DNA of 64,000 nucleotides. Source: Pseudomonas sp. PDM15. Lineage in GTDB: Bacteria > Pseudomonadota > Gammaproteobacteria > Pseudomonadales > Pseudomonadaceae. Shown piece by piece: positions 1 through 8,670 of the stretch. Both the position numbers and the translations under genes were made by a program. How positions within the stretch are numbered: the first letter of the stretch is position 1; each line of letters begins with the position of its first letter. The notes under the pieces were generated by a model. That model searched no databases. It had not been told where the DNA came from and saw nothing but the letters and a program-made list of their open reading frames with translations. The stretch spans positions 248,001-312,000 of the forward strand of contig NZ_JACVAA010000005.1 of NCBI RefSeq assembly GCF_014851565.1, in the 5' to 3' direction.

Positions 1-50
1 GCAGCAAGACTGTGTCGGTGAGCGCTATCGGTTACGCAAAAATTGAGTGA
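1..50 (+). CDS. C-terminal end of an upstream minor pseudopilin gene (FimU/FimT-like), partial
   Basis: The first 50 bases read in one frame as the last residues SKTVSVSAIGYAKIE followed by TGA at 48-50, ending 8 bases before the pilV start. In pseudomonads the gene before pilV is the pseudopilin gene fimU, so this is probably its end. The fragment is too short to prove the family; the call rests on position. Confidence 0.45.
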   Translation, partial: SKTVSVSAIGYAKIE

Positions 51-58
51 GAAGGTCA

Positions 59-550
59 ATGAAGAATCACTATAGCGGGTTCACTCTGGTCGAGGTCATG
101 ATCGCGGTTGTAATTCTGGCTGTCGGCCTTCTGGGCCTGGCCAGCCTGATGGTTCGTAGCCAGCAGTCCAACGAAAGCGCCTACGCCCGCAGCCAAGCTT
201 CGCTCATGGCCTACGACATCATCGACCGCATGCGTGCCAACAAGGTCGCTTACTCCAGTACCGAATTGCGCAAGGTCAGCTATGCAACGCAAAACAATGC
301 ATATGCCCTCGATGAACTCCCAACACCTTGTGGGACCCCAGCAAGCGGCAATCAGGCAGCAGGCAGCGCCCAGGCAACCCAGGACATCCGCCAATGGTGC
401 AATGGGTTGACCGCATCTCTGCCAGGACTTGTGCCCGGAGGCACAAGCATCGTGAGGAGCGGGAATCGCTATACCGTCCGCATCCAGTGGCAGGAGCCCA
501 GCTCCGACGGATTGGGAACCCAACTGATCAATGTGGAGGCAGAGCTATGA
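59..550 (+). CDS. pilV: PilV, minor type IV pilin (prepilin-like)
   Basis: A 163-residue minor pseudopilin. The short leader MKNHYSG is followed by FTLVEVMIAVVILAVG, the class III prepilin signal cleaved by PilD after Gly, with Glu at +5 and a hydrophobic N-terminal helix. Minor pilins of this operon prime pilus assembly in the inner membrane. The ATG at 59 is preferred over an in-frame GTG at 47 because GAGAAGG lies a few bases before it. Its stop overlaps the pilW start (ATGA), so the two are translationally coupled. The body is divergent, as is usual for this family. Confidence 0.9.
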   Translation: MKNHYSGFTLVEVMIAVVILAVGLLGLASLMVRSQQSNESAYARSQASLMAYDIIDRMRANKVAYSSTELRKVSYATQNNAYALDELPTPCGTPASGNQAAGSAQATQDIRQWCNGLTASLPGLVPGGTSIVRSGNRYTVRIQWQEPSSDGLGTQLINVEAEL

Positions 551-1134
551 ACCGACAACACGGCCTGTCCCTAATTGAGCTGATGGTCGCGATTCTGGTC
601 AGCTCAATTCTGATCCTTGGTGTCACCGATCTGTTCAACGGCTCACTGTTCTCCAGCCAGAGCAATAGCCAACTGGCACGCATGCAAGAGAGCGGACGCA
701 TTGCTCTGGAAGTCATTGGTGCCGATGCCAGGCGCGCCGGCTATCAGGGCTGCACTTCGGCAGACAACAGCTACACCCTCAGCGATGGCCACGTGCTACC
801 GGATGATGCCGTCACCAGCACCGCCGCCACCGACGTGACATTCCGCTTCGCCTCGCCCGGCTCAGGCTGTTACGACAAGGACAACAATTACACCGCCGAA
901 GACTTCAGCTCCCCGGCCGTAACCTATAGCACCGTGGGAAACAGCATCACCCGCAATGGCGATCCCATGCTCGACAACGCTAGCATGACGGTGAACTTCG
1001 TTCCCACCGGCACACCACTGACCGCGACGGCCATACGAGTGACCATTGTGGTCAGCGACGCCCGCACCACTACTCCCGAACCGCTGGCAAATCGGACGTT
1101 CAGCGCGACCTACGAGATGAGGAACCGCCTGTGA
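547..1134 (+). CDS. pilW: PilW, minor type IV pilin
   Basis: A 195-residue pseudopilin. Leader MNRQHG, then LSLIELMVAILVSSILILG, a prepilin cleavage site and hydrophobic helix. The start overlaps the pilV stop by four bases. The frame stays open further upstream, but that extension lies inside pilV. PilW of P. aeruginosa is, as I recall, nearer 270 residues, so this version is short but has an intact frame. Its TGA overlaps the pilX ATG (TGATG). Confidence 0.87.
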   Translation: MNRQHGLSLIELMVAILVSSILILGVTDLFNGSLFSSQSNSQLARMQESGRIALEVIGADARRAGYQGCTSADNSYTLSDGHVLPDDAVTSTAATDVTFRFASPGSGCYDKDNNYTAEDFSSPAVTYSTVGNSITRNGDPMLDNASMTVNFVPTGTPLTATAIRVTIVVSDARTTTPEPLANRTFSATYEMRNRL

Positions 1135-1598
1135 TGAAGAACCGAGATCAAAAAGGCATGGTGCTTCTGGTCAGCCTGCTGCTGTTGCTAATGCTGACCC
1201 TGCTGGCAATTGCCGCAGCCAACCAATCCACCCTGCAACTGCGCATCGCCTCCAACAGTGAACTGCAGAATGCTTCCTTCCAGGTCTCGGAGAGCGGCAT
1301 AGCACACTGGACTGAGGAATATTTTGCCTCTAAGAAATTCACCACAAGCGACGATGACACACTCATCTCTTCTGGCCGAACGGACCGAACGGAAGAGTTC
1401 ACCGTGGCCGTGGTGTCCGCCCCCAGCGCTGAGAACTGTGGCAGCAGTAAAAACACTATCGGCCTACGCCCAGGCGGCATGCAGCTCTACTGCTTCGATA
1501 TCGAGAGCACCGGCAAGGTGTGCGATGCATCCGGAACTATCTGCACGACGGCCGTACACCGGCAGGGCGGCCAGAAACGCGGCTCCGCCGCACAGTAA
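1134..1598 (+). CDS. pilX: PilX, minor type IV pilin
   Basis: A 154-residue protein beginning MKNRDQKGMVLLVSLLLLLM, with a Gly before a long hydrophobic helix; PilX-type leaders are less strict than those of major pilins. It carries Cys pairs in the globular half, expected for a disulfide-stabilised minor pilin. ATG at 1134 is chosen over an adjacent GTG at 1131 because it overlaps the pilW stop. PilX works with PilV, PilW, PilE and PilY1 in the initiation complex. 51 bases separate it from pilY1. Confidence 0.85.
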   Translation: MKNRDQKGMVLLVSLLLLLMLTLLAIAAANQSTLQLRIASNSELQNASFQVSESGIAHWTEEYFASKKFTTSDDDTLISSGRTDRTEEFTVAVVSAPSAENCGSSKNTIGLRPGGMQLYCFDIESTGKVCDASGTICTTAVHRQGGQKRGSAAQ

Positions 1599-1649
1599 CC
1601 CGGCCCCCACCATTCGACTTTTCTGGCCCGCCACCGCCAAGGATTTGCC

Positions 1650-4600
1650 ATGAAAAACCACAGCTTTCTGCGCATGACTGCCCTTTCCTTCCTCACTGGA
1701 AGCCTGATCTTCAGCAGCGCTCTCAGCCACGCCGACGACACTGAAATCTTCTTTAGCAGCCCCGACACCAGTGTCGACACAGCCAAGCCCAACGTACTGT
1801 TCATCCTAGACAACTCCGGCTCGATGAACTGGGGCCTGACTGACAACAACAACGCTACAGGCGGCAACAAGTCACGCCTTACAGTACTCAAGGAGTCCTT
1901 CACCGACATCTTGGGCAACACCAGCGGTATTAATGCAGGGATCATGGTGCTCAACTCGCGCAGCGAGTATGGCAGCAGCCGCTTCATGTACCCGGTCACC
2001 GATATCGACCAGACCGTTCCCTCCAGCAATACAGTACAGGCCAACAACTCAGGAATCATGGTCTCCGGTGATGACGCCACACAGACCACAAGTCCTCTAG
2101 GAGGAGCTGTTATCGACGCACCATCTCTACTGATGGGACAGATAACTACCAGCACTACGGTAGCCGGCAGCGCTATCAGCACACTGGCGACCAATGGCAT
2201 CTATTTCCGTAAGACCGTAAGCGGAAACGACTATGCCTGCCGCATGAGCGCCTCGGGCCTGACCCGTACAGCCTCCTCGGCCTGTTATGGTGAAGCTACT
2301 CGCAACTCTGACAACCTGAGAACCTCCGAACTTCTGTTCCATTTTCAGGGTTTGAGCATTCCGGCCAATGCCTCCATCACCAACGCTTACATTTCCATGA
2401 CGGCAAGCAATGATCGGAGCAGCAATCGCAACCCCTCCGTCTCCGTGCGTATCCAGAACAGCAAATCGCCCGCCACTCTCAACGACAGCAACCTGATTGG
2501 CAGCCGCACCTACCTCAGTCCCGACCCATCCTCAATCACGACTTCTGGCGGCTGGTCCACTGGCTACCCCGTCCAAATCAACGTGACCTCGCAAGTAACC
2601 ACCCTGCTCGGCACAAGTCCTACTGCGGACCCCGTGACAGGCCTGCTTGCCCGCCTTTATGTGGGAGGCACCCGGGACTACAGCATATGCACATCCGGCA
2701 CCTGCATGCCGCAGCTGGTGGTGACCTACAACACCACCTCCAGCGCGAATGAAACTCGTATGACCGCCCTGCGCTTTCAAGATGTGGCCATTCCGGCCGG
2801 CGCCACCGTCACTTCGGCCAGCATCAGCTTCGTGCCCGCGGCCACCAGTACCGGCGGCAACGCAACTTTTGAGGTGCGCGCGGAAAACGCCAGCAACGCC
2901 AGCATCTTTACTTCAGGATCGAACCTCGATACCCGCGCAAAAACCTCGCCGGTGGACTGGATCGCCCCAGACTGGATCACCACCCCAACCCCCGCCCACA
3001 TCGTTGGGCCGGATGTCACCAGCCTGGTACAGAACATCGTCAGTAGTAGTGGCTGGTGCGGCAACAACGCCATGGCCTTCTACATCACACCCAAGGCCGG
3101 TAATACCCACAACCGCTCAGCCTACAGCATCGATGGTGCCGGCGGACTGCAGCCCGTACTCAATATCAGCTACACCGGAGGCAGTAGCGGCTGCATCAAC
3201 CCGGTCATTGAGTTGCGCGTCAACGCCGAGAAAAACGATGCCTACGAAGACCGCAATGGCAACGTCATTGTCGCTGGCACCACGCTGCCCCTGGATCGTA
3301 ACTGGCTCGCAGCCCGCTTCGAGCAGGTACGGGTCAAACGCAATGCCACCATCATGGATGCCAAGCTGCTTGTGACCCCAGCCAACACAATCGCCTCACC
3401 CAGTTTTAGCTCCACTGTCAGCGTGGAAAATGCCGACAACTCTGCCGGCTTCATTTCCGCCGACTACAACATCAACAGCCGCAGCAAGACTGCGATCGGC
3501 ACCTGTACCTATAGCGCCACCAATGGCGGCTGGACCACCGGACAGGCAGTTGTTTGCGCCCCGTCCAACCTAGTCAGTAATCTGAACTCAGTATTTGCAC
3601 GCTCCGGTTGGGCTGCCAACAATGCCCTGACCGTCTTCCTTGGCCAGTCGAGCGACTCTAGCCTGAACGCCGTGGCCTACGAGCAGAATCCTTCGCAAAG
3701 CATCAAGCTGCGCCTCAAGATTCAGAGTGGAGGCCTGGCCGACCAGGGTACCGTGACAGTGCGCGACGACATGGTTGCGAGCGTTAATAACATGTTCGCC
3801 GAAAGCGGCACGCCGATTGTACCAACCCTCTACGATGCGGCTAGCTATCTGCGTGACGACACGAGCAGAGCCACACCGATTACCACCTCCTGTCAGCCCA
3901 CCCACATGGTGCTGCTGACCGACGGCCAGGCTAACGGCAACACCACCGATGCCAAGAACGGTATTGGTGGCATTGTCGGCGGGGCCTGCACAGGTGACGC
4001 CACCGACGATGGCGAGCAATGCGCCCGCACCCTGTCCACCTATCTGGCCAACAACGACCAACTAAGCGATCTGGCCGGCGACAACAAGGTGGTCACCCAT
4101 ACAGTTGGCTTTGCCCTAGACGCCAGCGGAGCCACTGCCAGCGCCAATATCAGACGATTCCTTCAGGACGTTGCAACCAATGGCGGTGGTTCCTTCAACA
4201 CTGCAGAGAGTGCAGGCGAACTTACCAAGGCGTTCAACAAGATCATCGGCGAAGTGCTGGCCACCGACACCACCTTCGTCAGCGCCTCCGCACCGGTCAA
4301 CACCTTCAACCGCCAGGACAACAAGGACGAGCTGTACTTCTCCCTGTTCCGCCCGTCGGCCACCGACCGCTGGGTCGGCAATCTCAAGCGCTACCGCATG
4401 GATACAAGCAGCGGCCTGGCAGTCATTGTCGACCGCGACGGCAGCCCCGCCATCGACACCAACTCGGGCTACTTCAAAACCACAGCCCGCAGCTGGTGGA
4501 CACCCACCAGCGTGGTGGATGGCAGCTTGGTAGCCGCCGGAGGAGCTGCCTCCAAGCTACCTACGCCGGACAGCCGCAATCTGCTAACCAATGTAACCAC

Positions 4601-6284
4601 CGGCAGCAATACACTGAGCCCAATCTCCATCGACAATACCAATCTGACGCAGGCCAAACTGGGAGCCAGCAGTGCCACCGAGCGCGAGCAGCTGATTACC
4701 TACATTCGCGGCACCAGCAGCGGAGTGGAGCGCAAATCCGTAGGCGACCCCATCCACGCCACGCCCAGCCTGGTCACCTACAGCTGCCGAACCTTTACTA
4801 GCGGCGTCTGCACCGACGAAAACCAGAGCGCCATAATCGGCACCAACGAAGGCTTCGTGCAGATGTTCGATACCCGCACGGGAGAAGAGCAATTCGCCTT
4901 CATGCCCGAAGCGCTGTTACCCAACATCAAGCGCCTGATGTCCGATAAGCCCAGCTCTGAGCACAGCACCCAGAGCCACCCTTACGGCATGGATAACACC
5001 GTCTCCATCTGGAGCAACGATGTCGATCTGGACGGCACGATCGAGACCAGTGACGGTGACTTTGTCTACGCCTACGCTACCATGGGCCGCGGCGGGCGTG
5101 ACATTTATGCCCTCAATATCACCAATCCGACCTCACCTACCCTGCTGTGGAAAATCTCCGGAGGTTCCACCAGCGGCTTCACTCGCCTAGGCCAAACCTG
5201 GTCAGCGCCAGTGAAAACCAAGATCAAGATAGGCACTGCCATCACCGACGTATTGGTCTTCGGCGGGGGGTATGACCCGGATCAGGACAACGCCACCGTG
5301 CGCACTATCGATGACCAGGGCAATGCCCTCTATATCGTCAACGCCCGTACCGGTACGCTGATCTGGTCGGCAACCCCGGAGAATGGCTTCTCCTCGATGC
5401 AATACAGCATCCCCAGCGGAGTCGCCGTGATCGGTCTACAAACCGATACCAACGGCAAGGCGTATGTCGATCCGGACGGCCTGGCCGGACAGATCTTTGT
5501 CGGCGATATGGGTGGCCAAATCTGGCGCTTCCATGTTCACAATGGTGTGTCCGGCAGCGGTCTGGTCACTGGCGGGATCTTTGCCAGTGTGGCCGGCAGT
5601 GATGCAGCTAATGCACGTCGCTTCTACCATGAGCCTGAAATTGCCTTGGCCACCGTGCGCAACCAGGCGAACCTGACCGTTAGCATTGGTTCCGGCTATC
5701 GTGGCCACCCGTTGAACAAGGTCATCCAGGACCGCTTCTATTCCTTCCGCACCGAGAATCTGAATAGTGTCGGCGGCATCCTGAACGAGGCAGACCTCTA
5801 CGACGCCACTCCGCTGTCCACTGCCACGGACGATCAAATAGACGACCTGCTGGAGGAAAGCGGTTGGTATATCCGCCTGACCCGTAGCGGCGAGAAGGTC
5901 CTATCGCGTCCTCTGATCGTCGGGGGCGAGCTGTTCTACAACACCTACGAACCTGAAGTCGCCCAGAACGCTTGTAAGGCAGCCCCCGGCACCACCCGCG
6001 CTTATCGGGTCGACCTCCTGACTTCAGTCGCTATCAATACGACTCGTGACCTAGTCACTCAGGGTAGTAGCCTTCCATCCAACCCGCAGCTTTACTGCAA
6101 AGGCAATGCCTGCTGGGCCTACAACGACCCTTCTCAGCTGGTTGGCGATGGTGGCGGCTCCATCAGCGAGTGCGATAGCGCTGCAAACCCGGAGAAATGT
6201 CGCTGCGAAAAAGCCGCGCAGGGCCTCTGTTTCTGGATGCCTAGCACCCCCCGTACCTACTGGACTGACGAGCCGGAAAATTGA
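1650..6284 (+). CDS. pilY1: PilY1-type pilus tip adhesin / mechanosensor, unusually long
   Basis: A 1544-residue exported protein. It has a signal peptide (about residues 1-28), then a von Willebrand A domain with the MIDAS sequence DNSGSM at residues 54-59. The second half of the vWA domain (MVLLTDGQ) appears only near residue 757. Between them lie three related beta-sandwich repeats (about 220-365, 366-512, 513-690), each with an F-x5-IP/K-x-A-x-I-x-x-A-like core. Residues about 860-1500 form the PilY C-terminal beta-propeller with repeated D-x-D-rich loops (NDVDLDGTIETSDGD). PilY1 caps the pilus, binds calcium and takes part in surface sensing. P. aeruginosa PilY1 is about 1160 residues; the repeats account for the extra length. 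Confidence 0.92.
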   Translation: MKNHSFLRMTALSFLTGSLIFSSALSHADDTEIFFSSPDTSVDTAKPNVLFILDNSGSMNWGLTDNNNATGGNKSRLTVLKESFTDILGNTSGINAGIMVLNSRSEYGSSRFMYPVTDIDQTVPSSNTVQANNSGIMVSGDDATQTTSPLGGAVIDAPSLLMGQITTSTTVAGSAISTLATNGIYFRKTVSGNDYACRMSASGLTRTASSACYGEATRNSDNLRTSELLFHFQGLSIPANASITNAYISMTASNDRSSNRNPSVSVRIQNSKSPATLNDSNLIGSRTYLSPDPSSITTSGGWSTGYPVQINVTSQVTTLLGTSPTADPVTGLLARLYVGGTRDYSICTSGTCMPQLVVTYNTTSSANETRMTALRFQDVAIPAGATVTSASISFVPAATSTGGNATFEVRAENASNASIFTSGSNLDTRAKTSPVDWIAPDWITTPTPAHIVGPDVTSLVQNIVSSSGWCGNNAMAFYITPKAGNTHNRSAYSIDGAGGLQPVLNISYTGGSSGCINPVIELRVNAEKNDAYEDRNGNVIVAGTTLPLDRNWLAARFEQVRVKRNATIMDAKLLVTPANTIASPSFSSTVSVENADNSAGFISADYNINSRSKTAIGTCTYSATNGGWTTGQAVVCAPSNLVSNLNSVFARSGWAANNALTVFLGQSSDSSLNAVAYEQNPSQSIKLRLKIQSGGLADQGTVTVRDDMVASVNNMFAESGTPIVPTLYDAASYLRDDTSRATPITTSCQPTHMVLLTDGQANGNTTDAKNGIGGIVGGACTGDATDDGEQCARTLSTYLANNDQLSDLAGDNKVVTHTVGFALDASGATASANIRRFLQDVATNGGGSFNTAESAGELTKAFNKIIGEVLATDTTFVSASAPVNTFNRQDNKDELYFSLFRPSATDRWVGNLKRYRMDTSSGLAVIVDRDGSPAIDTNSGYFKTTARSWWTPTSVVDGSLVAAGGAASKLPTPDSRNLLTNVTTGSNTLSPISIDNTNLTQAKLGASSATEREQLITYIRGTSSGVERKSVGDPIHATPSLVTYSCRTFTSGVCTDENQSAIIGTNEGFVQMFDTRTGEEQFAFMPEALLPNIKRLMSDKPSSEHSTQSHPYGMDNTVSIWSNDVDLDGTIETSDGDFVYAYATMGRGGRDIYALNITNPTSPTLLWKISGGSTSGFTRLGQTWSAPVKTKIKIGTAITDVLVFGGGYDPDQDNATVRTIDDQGNALYIVNARTGTLIWSATPENGFSSMQYSIPSGVAVIGLQTDTNGKAYVDPDGLAGQIFVGDMGGQIWRFHVHNGVSGSGLVTGGIFASVAGSDAANARRFYHEPEIALATVRNQANLTVSIGSGYRGHPLNKVIQDRFYSFRTENLNSVGGILNEADLYDATPLSTATDDQIDDLLEESGWYIRLTRSGEKVLSRPLIVGGELFYNTYEPEVAQNACKAAPGTTRAYRVDLLTSVAINTTRDLVTQGSSLPSNPQLYCKGNACWAYNDPSQLVGDGGGSISECDSAANPEKCRCEKAAQGLCFWMPSTPRTYWTDEPEN

Positions 6285-6295
6285 GAACCGCCAAT

Positions 6296-6673
6296 ATGAA
6301 GAAACAGACAGGCTTTACTCTGGTCGAGCTAATGATCACCATTACGATCATCGCCATCCTCAGTGCAATAGCTCTGCCGGCTTATCAAGACTACATAGAG
6401 AGGGCTGAGTGCGAGGACGGAAAATCCATACTGACCGGGGCGGCCAACTTCATGGAACGTTACCGGGCACAGAACAGTGGCAGCTACAGCAATGCCGACA
6501 TTGATGATTTTGGCAGCAGCAGCACCAACTTTTCGATAGCTATTGATAACCTGAGCGCCACCAGCTACAGCATCACCGCCAGTACCACAGGGGCCAGCCG
6601 CATCAGCGGAAACCTGACACTGAATGAAGCGAACGCGCGTGGCGGATCACTGGCTGGGACATGCTCTTGGTAG
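6296..6673 (+). CDS. pilE: PilE, minor type IV pilin
   Basis: A 125-residue pilin with leader MKKQTG and mature start FTLVELMITITIIAILSAIALPAYQDYI, the canonical PilD site with Glu at +5. The C-terminal half has two Cys (CEDG and the terminal TCSW), likely a disulfide. It is 12 bases after pilY1, so no pilY2 gene sits between them here, unlike my recollection of P. aeruginosa. An upstream in-frame start at 6281 would overlap pilY1 and add residues before the leader, so ATG 6296 is chosen. It ends the minor pilin operon. Confidence 0.9.
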   Translation: MKKQTGFTLVELMITITIIAILSAIALPAYQDYIERAECEDGKSILTGAANFMERYRAQNSGSYSNADIDDFGSSSTNFSIAIDNLSATSYSITASTTGASRISGNLTLNEANARGGSLAGTCSW

Positions 6674-6678
6674 AAGCA

Positions 6679-6705
6679 GAAAAGCCGCCCCAGGGCGGCT
6701 TTTTG
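6679..6705. terminator. Bidirectional rho-independent terminator between pilE and ispH
   Basis: AGCCGCCC (6683-6690) and GGGCGGCT (6693-6700) form an 8-bp stem with A and T tracts on the two sides, placed between convergent genes. Confidence 0.9.
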
Positions 6706-6723
6706 ATGCGCACTCTGGCTCCA

Positions 6724-7668
6724 CTAGAGCGCTTTTACACGCAGCTCCTTCGGCATTGAGAAAGTCACATTCTCCGGTCGCCCCTCCAGTTCCTCAGCTC
6801 CTACCGCGCCCCACTCACGAAGCTGTGCAACTACGCCGAGCACCAACACTTCTGGTGCAGAAGCCCCGGCAGTGATCCCAATACGCGACTTACCCTCAAA
6901 CCACTCCTGCCGGAGATCCTCTGCTCCATCAATTAAATAAGCCGGCGTATTCATGCGTTCGGCTAGCTCGCGCAAGCGGTTGGAGTTGGAGCTATTGGGG
7001 CTGCCGACCACCAGTACCACGTCACACTCGCCAGCCAGCTGCTTCACCGCATCCTGGCGGTTCTGAGTGGCGTAGCAGATATCGTCCTTACGCGGCCCAC
7101 CAATGGCAGGGAATTTGATACGCAAAGCGTCAATGACCTTGCTGGTATCGTCCATCGACAGAGTAGTCTGGGTGACGAATGCCAGATTCTCGGGATTGTG
7201 CACCACAAGGGCCGCCACATCTGCTTCGTCTTCTACCAGATAGATAGCGCCGCCATTGCGGGCGTCGTACTGGCCCATGGTGCCTTCGACTTCCGGATGG
7301 CCCTCGTGGCCGATGAGGATGCACTCTCGGCCGTCGCGGCTGTAGCGCGCGACTTCCATATGGACCTTGGTCACCAGCGGGCAGGTTGCGTCGAAGACCT
7401 TGAGGCCGCGGCGCTCGGCTTCCTGGCGCACGGCCTGGGAGACACCGTGGGCGCTGAAGATGACGATTGTGTTGTCCGGCACCTGGTCCAGCTCTTCGAC
7501 GAACGCGGCGCCACGGGCGCGCAGATCCTCGACCACGAACTTGTTATGTACCACTTCGTGACGCACGTAGATCGGTGCTCCGAACACTTCCAGGGCGCGA
7601 TTGACGATCTCGATGGCGCGATCGACACCGGCGCAGAAGCCGCGGGGGTTGGCGAGTTTGATTTGCAT
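6724..7668 (-). CDS. ispH: 4-hydroxy-3-methylbut-2-enyl diphosphate reductase (LytB)
   Basis: A 314-residue [4Fe-4S] enzyme for the last step of the MEP isoprenoid pathway, making IPP and DMAPP from HMBPP. Three cluster Cys are visible: [12 protein letters not shown] (C12), DATCPLV and [10 protein letters not shown]. The substrate-binding [15 protein letters not shown] is present. Length and start ([10 protein letters not shown]) match the family. It is the last gene of the leftward ribF-ileS-lspA-fkpB-ispH cluster, 62 bases after fkpB. Confidence 0.97.
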   Translation of the reverse strand: MQIKLANPRGFCAGVDRAIEIVNRALEVFGAPIYVRHEVVHNKFVVEDLRARGAAFVEELDQVPDNTIVIFSAHGVSQAVRQEAERRGLKVFDATCPLVTKVHMEVARYSRDGRECILIGHEGHPEVEGTMGQYDARNGGAIYLVEDEADVAALVVHNPENLAFVTQTTLSMDDTSKVIDALRIKFPAIGGPRKDDICYATQNRQDAVKQLAGECDVVLVVGSPNSSNSNRLRELAERMNTPAYLIDGAEDLRQEWFEGKSRIGITAGASAPEVLVLGVVAQLREWGAVGAEELEGRPENVTFSMPKELRVKAL

Positions 7669-7730
7669 GCTGGGGATCTCGGCGCGCGCTGAAAGCGATG
7701 GGGAGAGTGTACGCCTCTCCCCGAGAGGGG

Positions 7731-8168
7731 TCAGGCCTGGCGAACTTCGACGATTTCCACGTCGAAGCTCAGGGTCTTGCCGGCCAGGGGATGATTGAAG
7801 TCGACGGTCACCTGCGCGTCGTCGAACGCCTTGACCACGCCCGGCAGCTCGGCATTGGCGGCATCGTTGAAGATCACCAGCAGGCCCTCGGACAGCTCCA
7901 TGTCGGCGAACTGGCTGCGCGGCATGACCTGCACATTCTGCGGGTTGGGCTGACCGAAGGCGTTCTCCGGCTCGATCTGCAGGCTGCGCTTGTCGCCAGC
8001 CTTGAAGCCATAGAGCGCGACCTCGAAGCCCGGCAACAGGTTGCCATCACCGACCTTGAAGGTGGCCGGCTGCTTGTCGAAGGTGCTATCGACCACATCG
8101 CCGTTGGCCAGCTTGAGGGCGAAATGCAGGGTGACTTCCTTGTCCGGGCCAATGCGTTGCTCAGTCAT
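7731..8168 (-). CDS. fkpB: FKBP-type peptidyl-prolyl isomerase, SlyD/FkpB family
   Basis: A 145-residue FKBP-type rotamase: [30 protein letters not shown], then the inserted-in-flap chaperone region ([11 protein letters not shown]) typical of SlyD/FkpB proteins. It lacks the His-rich tail of SlyD. Its start overlaps the end of lspA by 8 bases, and the lspA-fkpB-ispH order is widely conserved. Likely cytoplasmic folding helper. Confidence 0.92.
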   Translation of the reverse strand: MTEQRIGPDKEVTLHFALKLANGDVVDSTFDKQPATFKVGDGNLLPGFEVALYGFKAGDKRSLQIEPENAFGQPNPQNVQVMPRSQFADMELSEGLLVIFNDAANAELPGVVKAFDDAQVTVDFNHPLAGKTLSFDVEIVEVRQA

Positions 8169-8670
8169 GGGCGGGCTCTCCGGACTTCTTGCTCTTGAAC
8201 ATATCCAGCGCCAGCATCACGGCGCCGACGGTGATGCCACTGTCGGCCAGGTTGAAGGCCGGGAAATGGTGGCGGTCCTGCCAGTGCACCAGGATGAAGT
8301 CGACCACGTGGCCGAGCACGATGCGGTCGTACAGGTTGCCCAGCGCGCCGCCGAGGACCATGGCCAGGGCAATGGCCAGCCAGGTCTCGTCACTCTTGAG
8401 GCGCTTCATCCACACCACCAGCACGGCGCTGACGCCCAGTGCGATGGCGGCGAAGAACCAGCGTTGCCAGCCGGACTCGCCGGCCAGGAAGCTGAAAGCG
8501 GCGCCACGGTTATAGACGTGGACCCAGTCGAAATAGCCATCGATCACCGTGACCCGCTGTCCGTATTCCAGCACCTGCAACACGATCTGCTTGCTGCCCT
8601 GATCGAGGACGAACACCAGCACGGCGAGCCATAGCCAGGCCAGACGACCGAAACGCGAGGCATCAGACAT
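8161..8670 (-). CDS. lspA: Lipoprotein signal peptidase (signal peptidase II)
   Basis: A 169-residue inner-membrane aspartic peptidase with four hydrophobic segments that removes signal peptides from diacylglyceryl-modified prolipoproteins. The catalytic Asp motifs are seen in [19 protein letters not shown]. The start [14 protein letters not shown] is chosen over an upstream ATG (8691) lying deeper in ileS. It still overlaps the ileS end by 8 bases, giving tight coupling in the operon. Confidence 0.95.
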   Translation of the reverse strand: MSDASRFGRLAWLWLAVLVFVLDQGSKQIVLQVLEYGQRVTVIDGYFDWVHVYNRGAAFSFLAGESGWQRWFFAAIALGVSAVLVVWMKRLKSDETWLAIALAMVLGGALGNLYDRIVLGHVVDFILVHWQDRHHFPAFNLADSGITVGAVMLALDMFKSKKSGEPAHD

